Assembly (NCBI RefSeq): GCF_042683245.1
Contig: NZ_JBHUJB010000028.1
Coordinates: forward strand, 1 to 64,000
Length of the DNA: 64,000 nucleotides
Origin: Rubritalea tangerina
GTDB taxonomy: Bacteria > Verrucomicrobiota > Verrucomicrobiia > Verrucomicrobiales > Akkermansiaceae
Reading direction: 5' to 3'
Below the pieces are notes generated by a model, which searched no databases, was not told where the DNA came from, and saw only the letters and a list, made by a program, of their open reading frames with translations. The position numbers were made by a program, and so were the translations under genes. Shown here piece after piece: positions 44,451 to 53,546 of the stretch (positions within the stretch are counted from its first letter, which is position 1; each line of letters begins with the position of its first letter).

Positions 44451-47400
44451 CTATTCTAGCAATTCACGCATTTCCTCGCTGCTCAAACCACTCATCATTG
44501 GCTGACTCTCATCTCCTATTGCAGCACCTATCAAACCTCGCTTCTTCTCCTGAAGCCTCAGAATCTTCTCTTCCACTGTCCCCTTACTGATCAACTTATA
44601 GACCGTCACTGGCTTTGTCTGTCCAATCCGATACGCTCGGTCTGTTGCCTGCGCTTCCACTGCTGGGTTCCACCATGGGTCAAAATGCACCACTGTATCT
44701 GCTGCTGTTAGATTGAGACCGTAGCCTCCAGCCTTCAAACTAATTAAGAAGCTGTCAGGCCCATGAGCCTCTTGAAACTTCCTCACCTCACCCGCTCGAT
44801 CACGCGTGCTTCCATCAAGATACGCATAGCTAATGCCATTCGCCTCAAAGGCTTCCTTTATCAGCCCTAGCATTTGAGTGAATTGACTAAATACCAACAC
44901 CCTATGCCCACCGCGCTTTGCCTCTTCCATCAATTCAACCAATAAAGTCAACTTACTCGACACCTCAGCTTCGCTCGCTTCAACTTCACCTCCTAACAAC
45001 CTTAAATCGCAACTCGCCTGACGTAACCTCAACAATACAGTCAACATCTGCATACGCGCCTGCCCACCTTCAAGCGACTCCACCTTACTCACTCCTCGCC
45101 TCAAAATCTCTTCGTAGCTGTTCTTTTGAAGTGCACTAGGATCGCAGTACAATACCTGCTCCAACTTCTTCGGAAGATCTTTAGCAACTTCTGACTTCGT
45201 TCTGCGTTTCATGAAAGGTTCCACGCGCAACCTGAGACGTCTCAGAGTGTTCTCATCCGGCTGAGCACCACTCAAAGCCAATTCATAACGTTGCTTGAAA
45301 TCCTCCCGACTCCCTAAATACCCAGGCAACAAGAATGCATACAATGACCATAGATCTCGCACAGCATTCTCTACAGGAGTCCCCGTCAATGCCAACCTCG
45401 ATTCCGCCCCCAATTTACGTAACGCTTTCGCGGCCTGCGTGTCAGGATTGCGAATCACACTCGCTTCATCAATCACTAGCATTTCTAGATCAATATCTTG
45501 GTACAATTTTAAATCTCGCGCCACGAGAGCATAACTCGTAATCAACAAATCATAACCCTCAGCTTGATCAAAATTCTTGTGACGATCAGCCCCATGTAAC
45601 ACCATCACCTTCAGCTCCGGCGTCCACTTCTGCGCTTCATCCGCCCAGTTGCCTAACAAGGATGTTGGGCAAACGACCAAGCTGGGCTTGCCACTCGCCT
45701 GAAATAGTTGGATAGCCGCCAAGGTCTGTAGTGTCTTCCCTAATCCCATATCGTCAGCTAATAAAGCCGCTCGCTCAGATTTGAGCCGCTGATAGATCCA
45801 AGCAATCCCCTGCAATTGATAATCTCTCAACACAGAACGTATCCTGTCAGGTAGCTCTCCAATCTCAGCCTCACCATCACCCACTTGCGCCTGACCTGAG
45901 TAGTATGAGCGCAGGTGCTTTAAATAAGCACCCTGGTTTGCAGCCACATAATACTGACCTCCTTCTTGCCTCGGGTCCGTATCTCTTAAAACCGACTCCA
46001 TCATCTCCGCATCAAACTGCGAGATCACGACATGCTTCCCATTCTTCGTCGTCCCAGAACGTTTCCCTGAAGCCAGCATCTTTTGGATAACCTCTTTAGG
46101 AACCCCTTTTCCGGCATCAGTCTCAAACCCATAATCAAAGGCGAGCCAATCTTCGCCACTCCCCTGAATATCTAACTTCGGGCGCACTCGCACCAAGTTC
46201 CCCTTTGCAGCCTTCAGCCCCCCCTGCACCTCAACCCTCCACTCAGCTTCAAGCCCAGGCAATGCATCAGTCAGAAAGTCTAACACTGCATCGTCACCAA
46301 CTAACTCCCAACTGCCACCATTGCCAGTGAGTTGAAAACCGTACCGCATCAGCACACCTGCCGCTTCATCTTCAGCATCCCGATTGCGCTCAATCCACTG
46401 ACCAGATCCCTCAGGCTGCTCCAGAGGGAAACTGATCTCATCAGCACCAAAGAGGCCCAAAGTTAATACAGCACCATCTGCATACTTCGCCATCAGCTGA
46501 GCTTTCAACTTCTCGGTGCTACCCTGCAATTTGAGTATAAAATCAGCCTTCCCTTCAGTCAGCGGGATTGCATCAAGCACCGAGTCATCATCCCATAAAG
46601 CAAAGCTTTGCCAAGCACTCTGCTCTCGCAGAAATTGCTTCATCGGCAAATACACTGCAGCGCCAGACACAATTCTCAACCACTGCCTTTCATCGAGAAC
46701 ACTTCCAACATCCAGAACGACTAAGACATGCTGCCCCCGATCCCATAACCATAAATCTCCATCCGCATACCACGCCACCCCCTGTCTCAAAACACTCGGA
46801 CATAAACCCACAGCCACCCGATCCTCATCGACCTCCAAGTGCATGGGCACACGCACCCCAGTAGTAGAAACCCGGACTTGCTGCTCACCTGCCAATACCG
46901 CGGAATGCCCATCAAGAGATTTCAGAAAGCTCAATGCCTGCTTCCCCTTGAGCCCCATCATGGGAGGTATTTGCCCGCCAGCATGCTCTAGCAACCACCG
47001 GCCTAAACTCTGATCCCCACTCTTTTCCCCTCCCCCCTCACGTTCTTGCAAACGCAGCGAAAGCCCCCCCTCTGGTAAACTCCCTGGAAATTGAGGAGCC
47101 AATAGCACACGTAGCCTAGGGCTTTCGATACGCACCGCCTCCATCGTCTTACTCGCTTCCCCCCTCTGTAAAGTGGGCTTCGCTTCCTGAAGTGTGGCCA
47201 ACATCACTGCCACAGCATGTGCACACACCGCCCCAGTCCTGCGGCACGCCATCCTCGGACAAACCGTATCAATATCCGTATCTGAGTGAATCCGCACCGT
47301 GACCCTCAATGGCTTCCCGCCCCCATGAATCTCTCCCGACACGACTCCTTCATTGCGCTTAGCCTTTGCCACCACCCCTCTGGAAAAAATTTCTTTCCCT

Positions 47401-47456
47401 TCCTTCATCGCCTTCCATCCGGCGGCTTTTCGTATCCATTGCTCGTCAATCTTCAT
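44451..47456 (-). CDS. SNF2-family ATPase/helicase with SWIM-like zinc finger
   Basis: 1001 residues. An N-terminal SWIM-like zinc finger (CPRM then C...CAHAV, about residues 80-95) precedes a divergent central region. The SNF2 ATPase core has Walker A DDMGLGKT (Lys574), the DExx box VIDEAS, LTGTPVENA, the helicase C domain LVFSQFTQML, and motif VI QATDRAYRIGQ. These bacterial HepA-like proteins remodel nucleoprotein or RNA polymerase complexes; the exact role is unknown. It starts the - strand run that ends with the LCAT-like lipoprotein gene, and is divergent from the parA-like gene. Confidence 0.93.
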   Translation of the reverse strand: MKIDEQWIRKAAGWKAMKEGKEIFSRGVVAKAKRNEGVVSGEIHGGGKPLRVTVRIHSDTDIDTVCPRMACRRTGAVCAHAVAVMLATLQEAKPTLQRGEASKTMEAVRIESPRLRVLLAPQFPGSLPEGGLSLRLQEREGGGEKSGDQSLGRWLLEHAGGQIPPMMGLKGKQALSFLKSLDGHSAVLAGEQQVRVSTTGVRVPMHLEVDEDRVAVGLCPSVLRQGVAWYADGDLWLWDRGQHVLVVLDVGSVLDERQWLRIVSGAAVYLPMKQFLREQSAWQSFALWDDDSVLDAIPLTEGKADFILKLQGSTEKLKAQLMAKYADGAVLTLGLFGADEISFPLEQPEGSGQWIERNRDAEDEAAGVLMRYGFQLTGNGGSWELVGDDAVLDFLTDALPGLEAEWRVEVQGGLKAAKGNLVRVRPKLDIQGSGEDWLAFDYGFETDAGKGVPKEVIQKMLASGKRSGTTKNGKHVVISQFDAEMMESVLRDTDPRQEGGQYYVAANQGAYLKHLRSYYSGQAQVGDGEAEIGELPDRIRSVLRDYQLQGIAWIYQRLKSERAALLADDMGLGKTLQTLAAIQLFQASGKPSLVVCPTSLLGNWADEAQKWTPELKVMVLHGADRHKNFDQAEGYDLLITSYALVARDLKLYQDIDLEMLVIDEASVIRNPDTQAAKALRKLGAESRLALTGTPVENAVRDLWSLYAFLLPGYLGSREDFKQRYELALSGAQPDENTLRRLRLRVEPFMKRRTKSEVAKDLPKKLEQVLYCDPSALQKNSYEEILRRGVSKVESLEGGQARMQMLTVLLRLRQASCDLRLLGGEVEASEAEVSSKLTLLVELMEEAKRGGHRVLVFSQFTQMLGLIKEAFEANGISYAYLDGSTRDRAGEVRKFQEAHGPDSFLISLKAGGYGLNLTAADTVVHFDPWWNPAVEAQATDRAYRIGQTKPVTVYKLISKGTVEEKILRLQEKKRGLIGAAIGDESQPMMSGLSSEEMRELLE

Positions 47457-47583
47457 TCGCCTGCGCTTTTCTCTTCCGTGTCCGCCCCCTTTTATGCAAG
47501 TCTCAGCCCGACCTGCAACGTTAAGCGCACCATATTCGCCACATCTCGTAGAAATTCCCGCCAGTCACCGTATTCAAACGCAC

Positions 47584-48372
47584 ATGAACGTAGTCGCCAT
47601 CGCCAACCAAAAAGGAGGAGTCGGTAAAACCACCACTGCCATATCACTCTCTGCTGCTCTCGCAGAACTCGGCCAGCGCGTCCTCCTGCTCGACCTCGAC
47701 CCTCAAGCCAATGCGACTTCAGGCCTCGGTGTTGAACCCGACAGCGAAGGCTCCATGTATTATCCACTGATCGGTGAGGCTAAAATCCAAGAAAAAGTCA
47801 TCCCCACACGCATCGAAAACCTCTCACTGGTCCCATCCGGTATGGACCTCGCTGGTGTGGAAATCGAACTCGCTCGCAGTGATGACCACCTCACCAGACT
47901 GCGCAAGCTGCTCACCAACCTCAAACGCGGCAAGAAATACGACTACTGTATTCTCGATACCCCGCCCTCATTGGGTGTCCTCATGACGACCTCCCTCGCC
48001 GCAGCCGATGAAGTCATCATCCCCCTCCAATGCGAATGGTTCGGCCTCGAAGGCCTCGCTAAAATTGTCCATGTCATCGAACAAATCCGTGAATCTGGTG
48101 CCGCCCCGAAACTCAAACTCGAAGGCATCCTCATGACCATGTTCGACGGCCGAACCAACCTCTCGCGCCAAGTCGTCGAAGAAGTCTCAAACTACTTCCC
48201 CGACCAACTCTACCAAAGCGTCATCCCCCGCACCATCCGCATCGGGGAGGCCCCCTCACATGGCAAAACCATTTTCGAACACGACTCCAGCGGCATCGGA
48301 GCCCAAGCCTATCGCTCAGCTGCCCAAGAGTTCCTCATCCGCCATTCCAACGTAGGCGGCCCAATTGCCTAA
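47584..48372 (+). CDS. parA: ParA/Soj-family ATPase
   Basis: Deviant Walker A ATPase of chromosome/plasmid partition type: KGGVGKTT at about residues 10-17, DLDPQANATSGLG, and DTPPSLGVLM for the switch regions. Length, 262 residues, is that of chromosomal Soj. The frame opens far upstream (47353), but ATG 47584 (MNVVAIANQKGG) is the true start. A parB gene would be expected directly downstream; instead a terminator-like hairpin and convergent leuD follow. It may be an orphan, or ParB may lie elsewhere. Confidence 0.93.
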   Translation: MNVVAIANQKGGVGKTTTAISLSAALAELGQRVLLLDLDPQANATSGLGVEPDSEGSMYYPLIGEAKIQEKVIPTRIENLSLVPSGMDLAGVEIELARSDDHLTRLRKLLTNLKRGKKYDYCILDTPPSLGVLMTTSLAAADEVIIPLQCEWFGLEGLAKIVHVIEQIRESGAAPKLKLEGILMTMFDGRTNLSRQVVEEVSNYFPDQLYQSVIPRTIRIGEAPSHGKTIFEHDSSGIGAQAYRSAAQEFLIRHSNVGGPIA

Positions 48373-48410
48373 TGGTATCTCCTACCTGCCTGAAACAGGC
48401 CAGTCGCCAC

Positions 48411-48446
48411 AATAAAACACCTCGCACCCTGTCAGAATGCGAGGTG
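48411..48446 (-). terminator. Rho-independent terminator after leuD
   Basis: Nine-base stem CACCTCGCA / TGCGAGGTG (48418-48426 with 48438-48446). On the - strand TTTTATT follows. It separates convergent leuD and the parA-like gene. Confidence 0.8.
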
Positions 48447-48465
48447 CAGTTAAATGAGAGCACTC

Positions 48466-49065
48466 TTACTTAACGTAAGGCAAGGAAGCCGCAGTCTGGG
48501 CAATCGCTTCTCCATTGTCAGCAAGCTCACCAATCGTGTCCCACTTGCCATTCACTAAAGCTTCGCGTGCGCCATCTGGCATATCCATCACAAAAACCTC
48601 TTCACCAAATCGCACAGTCTTCGCCTCTAAATCCACAGCCACCTCTTGATCTGGCGCCTGCTCAACCAACTGCATCAACTTCTCGTTGTCTTCAAGGCTT
48701 AGTGAAACACAAGGCATACCCAAGTTTACTGAATTGCCAAAGAAAATCTCTGCAAACGATACCCCCACAATAGCTCTAAAACCAAATCGACGTATCGACT
48801 GCGGTGCGTGCTCACGAGAGGATCCACAACCAAAGTTCGGTCCGACCACCATCACGGAAGCTCCCTTGTACTTTTCAGCGTCGATCGGGTGCCCTTTGCT
48901 TGAGCCGTCTTGCTCAAATCGCTCATCGTAAAACATCCCCTCTGCAAGATCATCAAAAGTCACACACTTGAGGAAGCGTGCAGGAATAATGCGGTCAGTA
49001 TCCACATCTGCTCCAGGCACCGGCACCGCCTTGCCCACTACTTGCTTGATCTTTTCAATTGCCAT
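48466..49065 (-). CDS. leuD: 3-isopropylmalate dehydratase small subunit
   Basis: Swivel-domain subunit of isopropylmalate isomerase in leucine biosynthesis. Characteristic motifs are DTDRIIPARFLK, GPNFGCGSSREHAP and AIVGVSFAEIFFGNSVNLG. Length 199 is normal. The large subunit leuC, which carries the iron-sulphur cluster and is often adjacent, is not in this window, so the two subunits are encoded apart. Confidence 0.95.
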   Translation of the reverse strand: MAIEKIKQVVGKAVPVPGADVDTDRIIPARFLKCVTFDDLAEGMFYDERFEQDGSSKGHPIDAEKYKGASVMVVGPNFGCGSSREHAPQSIRRFGFRAIVGVSFAEIFFGNSVNLGMPCVSLSLEDNEKLMQLVEQAPDQEVAVDLEAKTVRFGEEVFVMDMPDGAREALVNGKWDTIGELADNGEAIAQTAASLPYVK

Positions 49066-49183
49066 AACGAGGCGAGACCATTCGCCAATTCCCCCATAAA
49101 ATCAAGCCCACATATTGGCCTATACCTTTACCATTCCACAATCACTCAGGAATAAATAGCGTCACCGCAGGACTTTCTCCTAA

Positions 49184-49975
49184 CTAGAGCTTCGCATAGC
49201 GAGGCGATGAGGTGATCTGATCGTGATAATGCTTCACACGTCCCTGAAACCAACGCCACTTCGCACCAGGTTTCCCGTTATCCAAGAGATAATGTGGGCA
49301 ATTCTTGTGGGGCTTTGACAATCCCTTACGAGGCCAATGGTAATGTGGCACCACGTTCTTCAGCGGAATATTGTGCTGGTGCATCAAATAGGCTGTCAAC
49401 TTCGCGGTACGCTCAATCGTTCTGGAGCGGCTATTGCCGCGGTTTTCACACATCTCAATACCGATCGAATAACGATTCCCTGGCCCGTCAAAATCAGCGT
49501 GCTCACCCTGCTCGTTCGTCGGTAAATGCTGTACAGCCACACTCTGGTCTACCGTAAAATGCCATACCAAATAACCGATCCGGTTCCCACCCTTGCGCTT
49601 ATACGCCCTCAACTTCCCATTCTTTAGAGCCAATGAATGCCGGTAGGCATCTGCCCCTGATGAAAAATTCTGGGTGCTGTGAATCGTGATGTAACGCGGA
49701 CGCATCGAACGCTTGTACTTCCTCGCATGCACCCCCCGTGGGATATAATCCTTATGTAAATTGACCTCACCTAACAAATCACCCGGGCGCTTTCGCGGTC
49801 TCTCCATCACTGGCTTGTAATCCCCCCCACTGATATAAGTGGCTGTCGAACCCAATGCCGGGTCTCCTGAAACAGGTTTGACCATTACCACCGGCGGCGA
49901 AGAAGGTGAACAAGATAAAATGGCTGCACAGAGCCCTAAAATACTGAGTGGGAGAAAGATGAGAAGACCGCGCAT
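49184..49975 (-). CDS. N-acetylmuramoyl-L-alanine amidase (amidase_2), lipoprotein
   Basis: Predicted lipoprotein (lipobox AILSC, Cys22) with a zinc amidase domain of the N-acetylmuramoyl-L-alanine amidase type 2 family (about residues 90-230). Zinc-site candidates are the His in YITIHSTQN, the His in VPHYHWP and the CPH element in HKNCPHYLL. VWHFTVDQ and GIEMCENRG are further family landmarks. It cleaves the bond between MurNAc and the stem peptide and is probably periplasmic in peptidoglycan turnover. It sits upstream of leuD on the same strand, with 118 bases between. Confidence 0.9.
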   Translation of the reverse strand: MRGLLIFLPLSILGLCAAILSCSPSSPPVVMVKPVSGDPALGSTATYISGGDYKPVMERPRKRPGDLLGEVNLHKDYIPRGVHARKYKRSMRPRYITIHSTQNFSSGADAYRHSLALKNGKLRAYKRKGGNRIGYLVWHFTVDQSVAVQHLPTNEQGEHADFDGPGNRYSIGIEMCENRGNSRSRTIERTAKLTAYLMHQHNIPLKNVVPHYHWPRKGLSKPHKNCPHYLLDNGKPGAKWRWFQGRVKHYHDQITSSPRYAKL

Positions 49976-50008
49976 GACGTTAGACTATTACCATATCTAC
50001 ACAATAAT

Positions 50009-50042
50009 GGCGAGGTGAGTTTCAAAAAATCCTCACCTCGCC
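50009..50042. terminator. Hairpin terminator between secreted-protein operon and amidase gene
   Basis: Perfect 11-base stem GGCGAGGTGAG (50009-50019) / CTCACCTCGCC (50032-50042), 12-base loop. On the - strand ATTATT follows. It lies downstream of the three-gene secreted-protein operon. Confidence 0.65.
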
Positions 50043-50159
50043 ACCTATTTGATGACTTGCCTCACAATTTCTGGTGGATTTTAGGATCACCACCTCTGGC
50101 ATCGTCCCCGTCGATATTATCAGCTCTTTGAGGCCAGCCTCTCTGCATACAGAAATCTG

Positions 50160-51365
50160 TTAGTTGTTCTCACCTGTTACCATGATCCCGTTGACAAGCA
50201 CCTCGCGATCCAACGAAAAGCTCACCCGATTAAGCTCGATCCAAGTACTCGCACCAAGAGTTTCATCATAATCTAATACTGTCGTGGTCTCTAATATAAC
50301 GGTGTAGTTCACACCGTCTTGATCCATTGCCGATTCATAGAGTTCCTTACCCAAGACAAACCTTTGGTTCTGCACATCATCAACGTCCACAACGTGCTCA
50401 TCAGATTCATAGATCAACTGAGCAACACCTCCAGCATCTCGATAGATGGTCACCTTTGTCTTGCTTCCAGGATAGAGCTGGTAACCCCATACTGAAATCT
50501 GAGAAGGAGTCGCATCCAGCACATCTCCGTCTTTTAACACCTTTTCAGCCCCATCATAGTCAAAATCCGAAGCGTAGGCTGTTGGTAATATGCGGATGGA
50601 CGCTGAGTTGCGAATCAACCAATCCGGATTTGCCTCATCCTCATTGACCATCACATAGGTATCAATGGTCTCAGTCCCCCGAATCCCACGCGTGCCCTCC
50701 GGACTCGTCAAATGCGTGAAAATCTCATCAGCCGAGTGCGTGACTGAGGTATCCGTACTGGACACTACTTGCGTTAAGTTAAATTCTGCAGACTCAGTAG
50801 ACAAATAATCCGCAACTCCATTATCCATAGCTGCGCCACTTTCGTCCTTGGTCACTAATGAGAGCTTCATCACTTTAGTTGAGGGGGCAAAGGTCTCTCC
50901 ATTCTCAAGATTACTGAGTAATGCATCATCACTTAAATTAACCACCTTCACTGACACTCCGAAGGGGACGTCAGCCCGGGTTCTTGGGTTTGCCGGGTCC
51001 GAATTCGTATCCTTGCTTGTAAAGGTGATTTCGGCTGTCGGTTTAGCTCCGACCACTGTCGAGGCTACCAAATCATGCCCAGTGCCATCGTTATTCATCG
51101 CAAACAACCCAAACCATAAGCCAGATCCTACAGCATAGTTTGAGGTTCCCACACCCGAAATTTCTAGTGAATTCGGATCGTTGCTCGCTACCTCATGAAT
51201 AAATGCTGACCAGCCCTCGATGAGATCAGTCGGATTCGGATTAGCTGCCATGTCAGCTAACCGCACTTCCAGAATTAAATCTCCATTGTAGTTCACTTGG
51301 GCCTCTGCCGTCGGTAACAACGACGTGGCACACAACGTGGATAGAATGCTCACTAGTTTTTTCAT
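50160..51365 (-). CDS. Hypothetical secreted protein (third gene of operon)
   Basis: 401 residues. A signal peptide MKKLVSILSTLCATSLLPTAEA is cut before QVNYNG. The mature part is acidic and beta-rich, with NYAVGSGLWFGLFAMNNDG, many Asp/Thr/Ser residues, and two halves separated near DTSVTHSADEIFTHL. No cell-wall anchor, PEP-CTERM or type IX sorting signal is evident at the C-terminus. I do not recognise a family. Its ATG overlaps the TGA of the gene upstream (ATGA, 51362-51365), so the two are translationally coupled. Confidence 0.8.
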   Translation of the reverse strand: MKKLVSILSTLCATSLLPTAEAQVNYNGDLILEVRLADMAANPNPTDLIEGWSAFIHEVASNDPNSLEISGVGTSNYAVGSGLWFGLFAMNNDGTGHDLVASTVVGAKPTAEITFTSKDTNSDPANPRTRADVPFGVSVKVVNLSDDALLSNLENGETFAPSTKVMKLSLVTKDESGAAMDNGVADYLSTESAEFNLTQVVSSTDTSVTHSADEIFTHLTSPEGTRGIRGTETIDTYVMVNEDEANPDWLIRNSASIRILPTAYASDFDYDGAEKVLKDGDVLDATPSQISVWGYQLYPGSKTKVTIYRDAGGVAQLIYESDEHVVDVDDVQNQRFVLGKELYESAMDQDGVNYTVILETTTVLDYDETLGASTWIELNRVSFSLDREVLVNGIMVTGENN

Positions 51366-51814
51366 TTTTCTATTCTCACCTCAGTTAAGTTCATTTGTTT
51401 TTTACGTACTATTGATGTCGGCTGGCCATTCCGCACCGCAATCACCACCTTACCTGTCTTCTTCAATCTCTCGAGGCGCTCCTCGCACAAAGGTGCATCC
51501 CCCTCCATCTCAGATTGTGAGACTTCTACCTTCATTATCCACACCTGATTCTTCTTGTAGAAATCTCCAAACCTTAAATAAGTCCGGTCTTTTTCTGGGA
51601 GAAACTTCGCTTCTAAGCCCTTTGGCACGTGCAGAACACTCCTCTTGGGAATATAGGTGAAATTCCCCCTGTCTCCCATCACATCCATGATCGATTTGAT
51701 CTTTAGATTGAGAGTTCTCCCCTTGGTTTCAGCAACTGCATCAACACTCGTCACGAGAGGAATGACAGCCAGCATGCAAACCACGCGCAACAACGAGTTC
51801 TTCATCATTTTCAT
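51362..51814 (-). CDS. Hypothetical secreted protein (second gene of operon)
   Basis: 150 residues, N-terminal signal sequence (MKMMKNSLLRVVCMLAVIPL, cut near AVA-E), then a small basic domain with KSIMDVMGDRGNFTYIPKR, RTYLRFGDFYKKNQVWIMKV and a lysine-rich end. Family not recognised. It overlaps the following gene by four bases and lies 20 bases after the preceding one; all three encode exported proteins. Confidence 0.75.
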   Translation of the reverse strand: MKMMKNSLLRVVCMLAVIPLVTSVDAVAETKGRTLNLKIKSIMDVMGDRGNFTYIPKRSVLHVPKGLEAKFLPEKDRTYLRFGDFYKKNQVWIMKVEVSQSEMEGDAPLCEERLERLKKTGKVVIAVRNGQPTSIVRKKQMNLTEVRIEK

Positions 51815-51834
51815 AGCTGATCTTTCAACTAAAC

Positions 51835-52674
51835 TTAATTACGACCCTTGTTACCTTCTGTAGTATCTATGCCAGTGGTACCATCCTCATAGGAAGCGTC
51901 CGAAAGCTTCTTCTTCTCATTCCACTTCGTTAAGGCTGCACCCTTGTTATCATCGTCGTAACGCATGCCGTCTGCGTCAGACTCATTGTTACCGTGACCT
52001 GAGTCGAGTGAGGTTGTCGCTTGCTCCGTAGCAACCACTGTGAACTCCACGGCCTCATCTTCCACGACAAGACGCTTCATCATGAACGAGAAGTCACATT
52101 GCTTTGTGGTATCTGCAACCGAACTTGTTGCCAGCACATAGCCCACTACTTCAGGTGCAGTCTTCAGCCCATAACCATTGAGCTTGATGAAGCTATTGGT
52201 GTCACCAGTCATGTTTGTCTCCTCACCTAAAGTAAACGTCAAAGACACTGGACCATCCACTTCAATCGGTGTTTCCAACACTACTGAGATCGTGCCTGTG
52301 TAATCACTCACATTATCTGCATCTAAGTAAACGTTGTGTGATGCAAGCACCACTTCCTGTCCATTCACACTCACCTTAATGCTAGATTGTCCCAGTAAAT
52401 CTGAGCCATCGTAATGCGCTAAATGTCCACCATTGCGTACTATGCCTTCCAGCGGAGTACCTGCGGCCAAAGCCCATTCAAAACCTGTGATCACATACTT
52501 CCAATAGTCGATATCCTGACCAGTTTCGGAATCCTTAAGAGTGATGGTCTTACTACCTTCAGTAGTCGTAAAGCTATCTTCAGAAGTCATTCCTGGAGCG
52601 GAGAACACCAAATCCGCACGCGAATCCACAGCTAACAATGCAGCAGTAGCTGCAAGAGCAACAAGAGTTTTCAT
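51835..52674 (-). CDS. Hypothetical secreted protein (first gene of operon)
   Basis: 279 residues. A signal peptide (MKTLVALAATAALLAVDSRA) is cut before DLVFSA. The mature protein is beta-rich and acidic (IDYWKYVITGFEWALAAG, VSLTFTLGEETNM, QCDFSFMMKRLVVED). Its C-terminal 60 residues are strongly hydrophilic and probably disordered (DSGHGNNESDADGMRYDDD). No anchor motif and no known family. It starts right after a leader made of C-runs on the coding strand and has no Shine-Dalgarno sequence. Confidence 0.8.
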   Translation of the reverse strand: MKTLVALAATAALLAVDSRADLVFSAPGMTSEDSFTTTEGSKTITLKDSETGQDIDYWKYVITGFEWALAAGTPLEGIVRNGGHLAHYDGSDLLGQSSIKVSVNGQEVVLASHNVYLDADNVSDYTGTISVVLETPIEVDGPVSLTFTLGEETNMTGDTNSFIKLNGYGLKTAPEVVGYVLATSSVADTTKQCDFSFMMKRLVVEDEAVEFTVVATEQATTSLDSGHGNNESDADGMRYDDDNKGAALTKWNEKKKLSDASYEDGTTGIDTTEGNKGRN

Positions 52675-52680
52675 TTTTTT

Positions 52681-52925
52681 GGGGGGTTATTGGGGGGGTT
52701 AGGGGGATGTACCAAGCCACTTCCGCTAGAACCATCTCTAGCAGAAATCCACAAACTTGGTTCACTTGTTATCGTAGGTCAAACATCCATTTAAACTCAA
52801 GGCTCTTTTGATAGTTTTTTACAAATCAACCAAACTACAAGGGTTTGAGGGTCAATATATCTTAAAAAAATAATTTAGTTATACCAATAGTTTAAACAAG
52901 CGTAGAAAAAACATCCCTTTGCTAG
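52681..52925 (-). promoter_or_regulatory. G-run tract and AT-rich upstream region of the secreted-protein operon
   Basis: On the + strand three G-runs lie close together: G6 at 52681-52686, G7 at 52692-52698 and G5 at 52702-52706, immediately upstream of the ATG at 52674. Beyond them, 52780-52925 is markedly AT-rich compared with the window and is the probable promoter region. No confident -35/-10 pair could be chosen. Confidence 0.5.
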
Positions 52926-52971
52926 CTCACCTATTTCACCAACCAAAGAGTCAACCAGTCAACGGCGCGAC

Positions 52972-53403
52972 TTACATATCCAGAGCCGCGGTAAAAGCAG
53001 CATAACGCTCCCTCAAGGTCGCCTCCTGACTCTTCGAAACATCTGAAGCTAAATGCTCCTGAGCATGCTGGAGCGCGCTGTGAATACCAGAGGCATTGCC
53101 AAGCTCCGTATTCCCCAGCTTGATCGCACAACTCTTGAGAATATCGAGAATCTCCTCCTGTATCTCCACACTACTGATACGAAAGATCTCTACGAGAAAA
53201 GGAATCGCAGGCTCTGCAGCAGTTGCCAACTGCCCACTACAAAGTAAGCGCCATAGCTCCTGACTCGCCCGCATCGAACGCGTCACCTTTCGCGACGCCA
53301 AATCCTGCATCAGTTTAGGCAACTTATCAGCCCTACCAGAGTTCACCTCATAGCCCCCCCAGTCGACCTCCCTCAGCCGCATCCATAGTGCATCTTGCTT
53401 CAT
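52972..53403 (-). CDS. Hypothetical alpha-helical (HEAT-like) protein
   Basis: 143 residues, almost entirely helical, no signal peptide. The arrangement of ASQELWRLLCSGQLATAAEP and AIPFLVEIFRISSVEIQEEIL resembles small HEAT/ARM-repeat proteins found as stand-alone or immunity-like genes. No catalytic motif. It is a single gene between the secreted-protein operon and the divergent murU-like operon. The function is unknown and the repeat call is by eye. Confidence 0.65.
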   Translation of the reverse strand: MKQDALWMRLREVDWGGYEVNSGRADKLPKLMQDLASRKVTRSMRASQELWRLLCSGQLATAAEPAIPFLVEIFRISSVEIQEEILDILKSCAIKLGNTELGNASGIHSALQHAQEHLASDVSKSQEATLRERYAAFTAALDM

Positions 53404-53546
53404 ATAGAGATCCTCACTAGCGCATGTCAGATCGATGGCAAGCTCGCTATGACTGTACCACCTAAAAAATCCCCCCCGCCCTCTGCGGTATTCCTGCAGA
53501 TCCAGCCTTCACAAACCCACTTCTGCACGCCACACTCCCGCCCATC

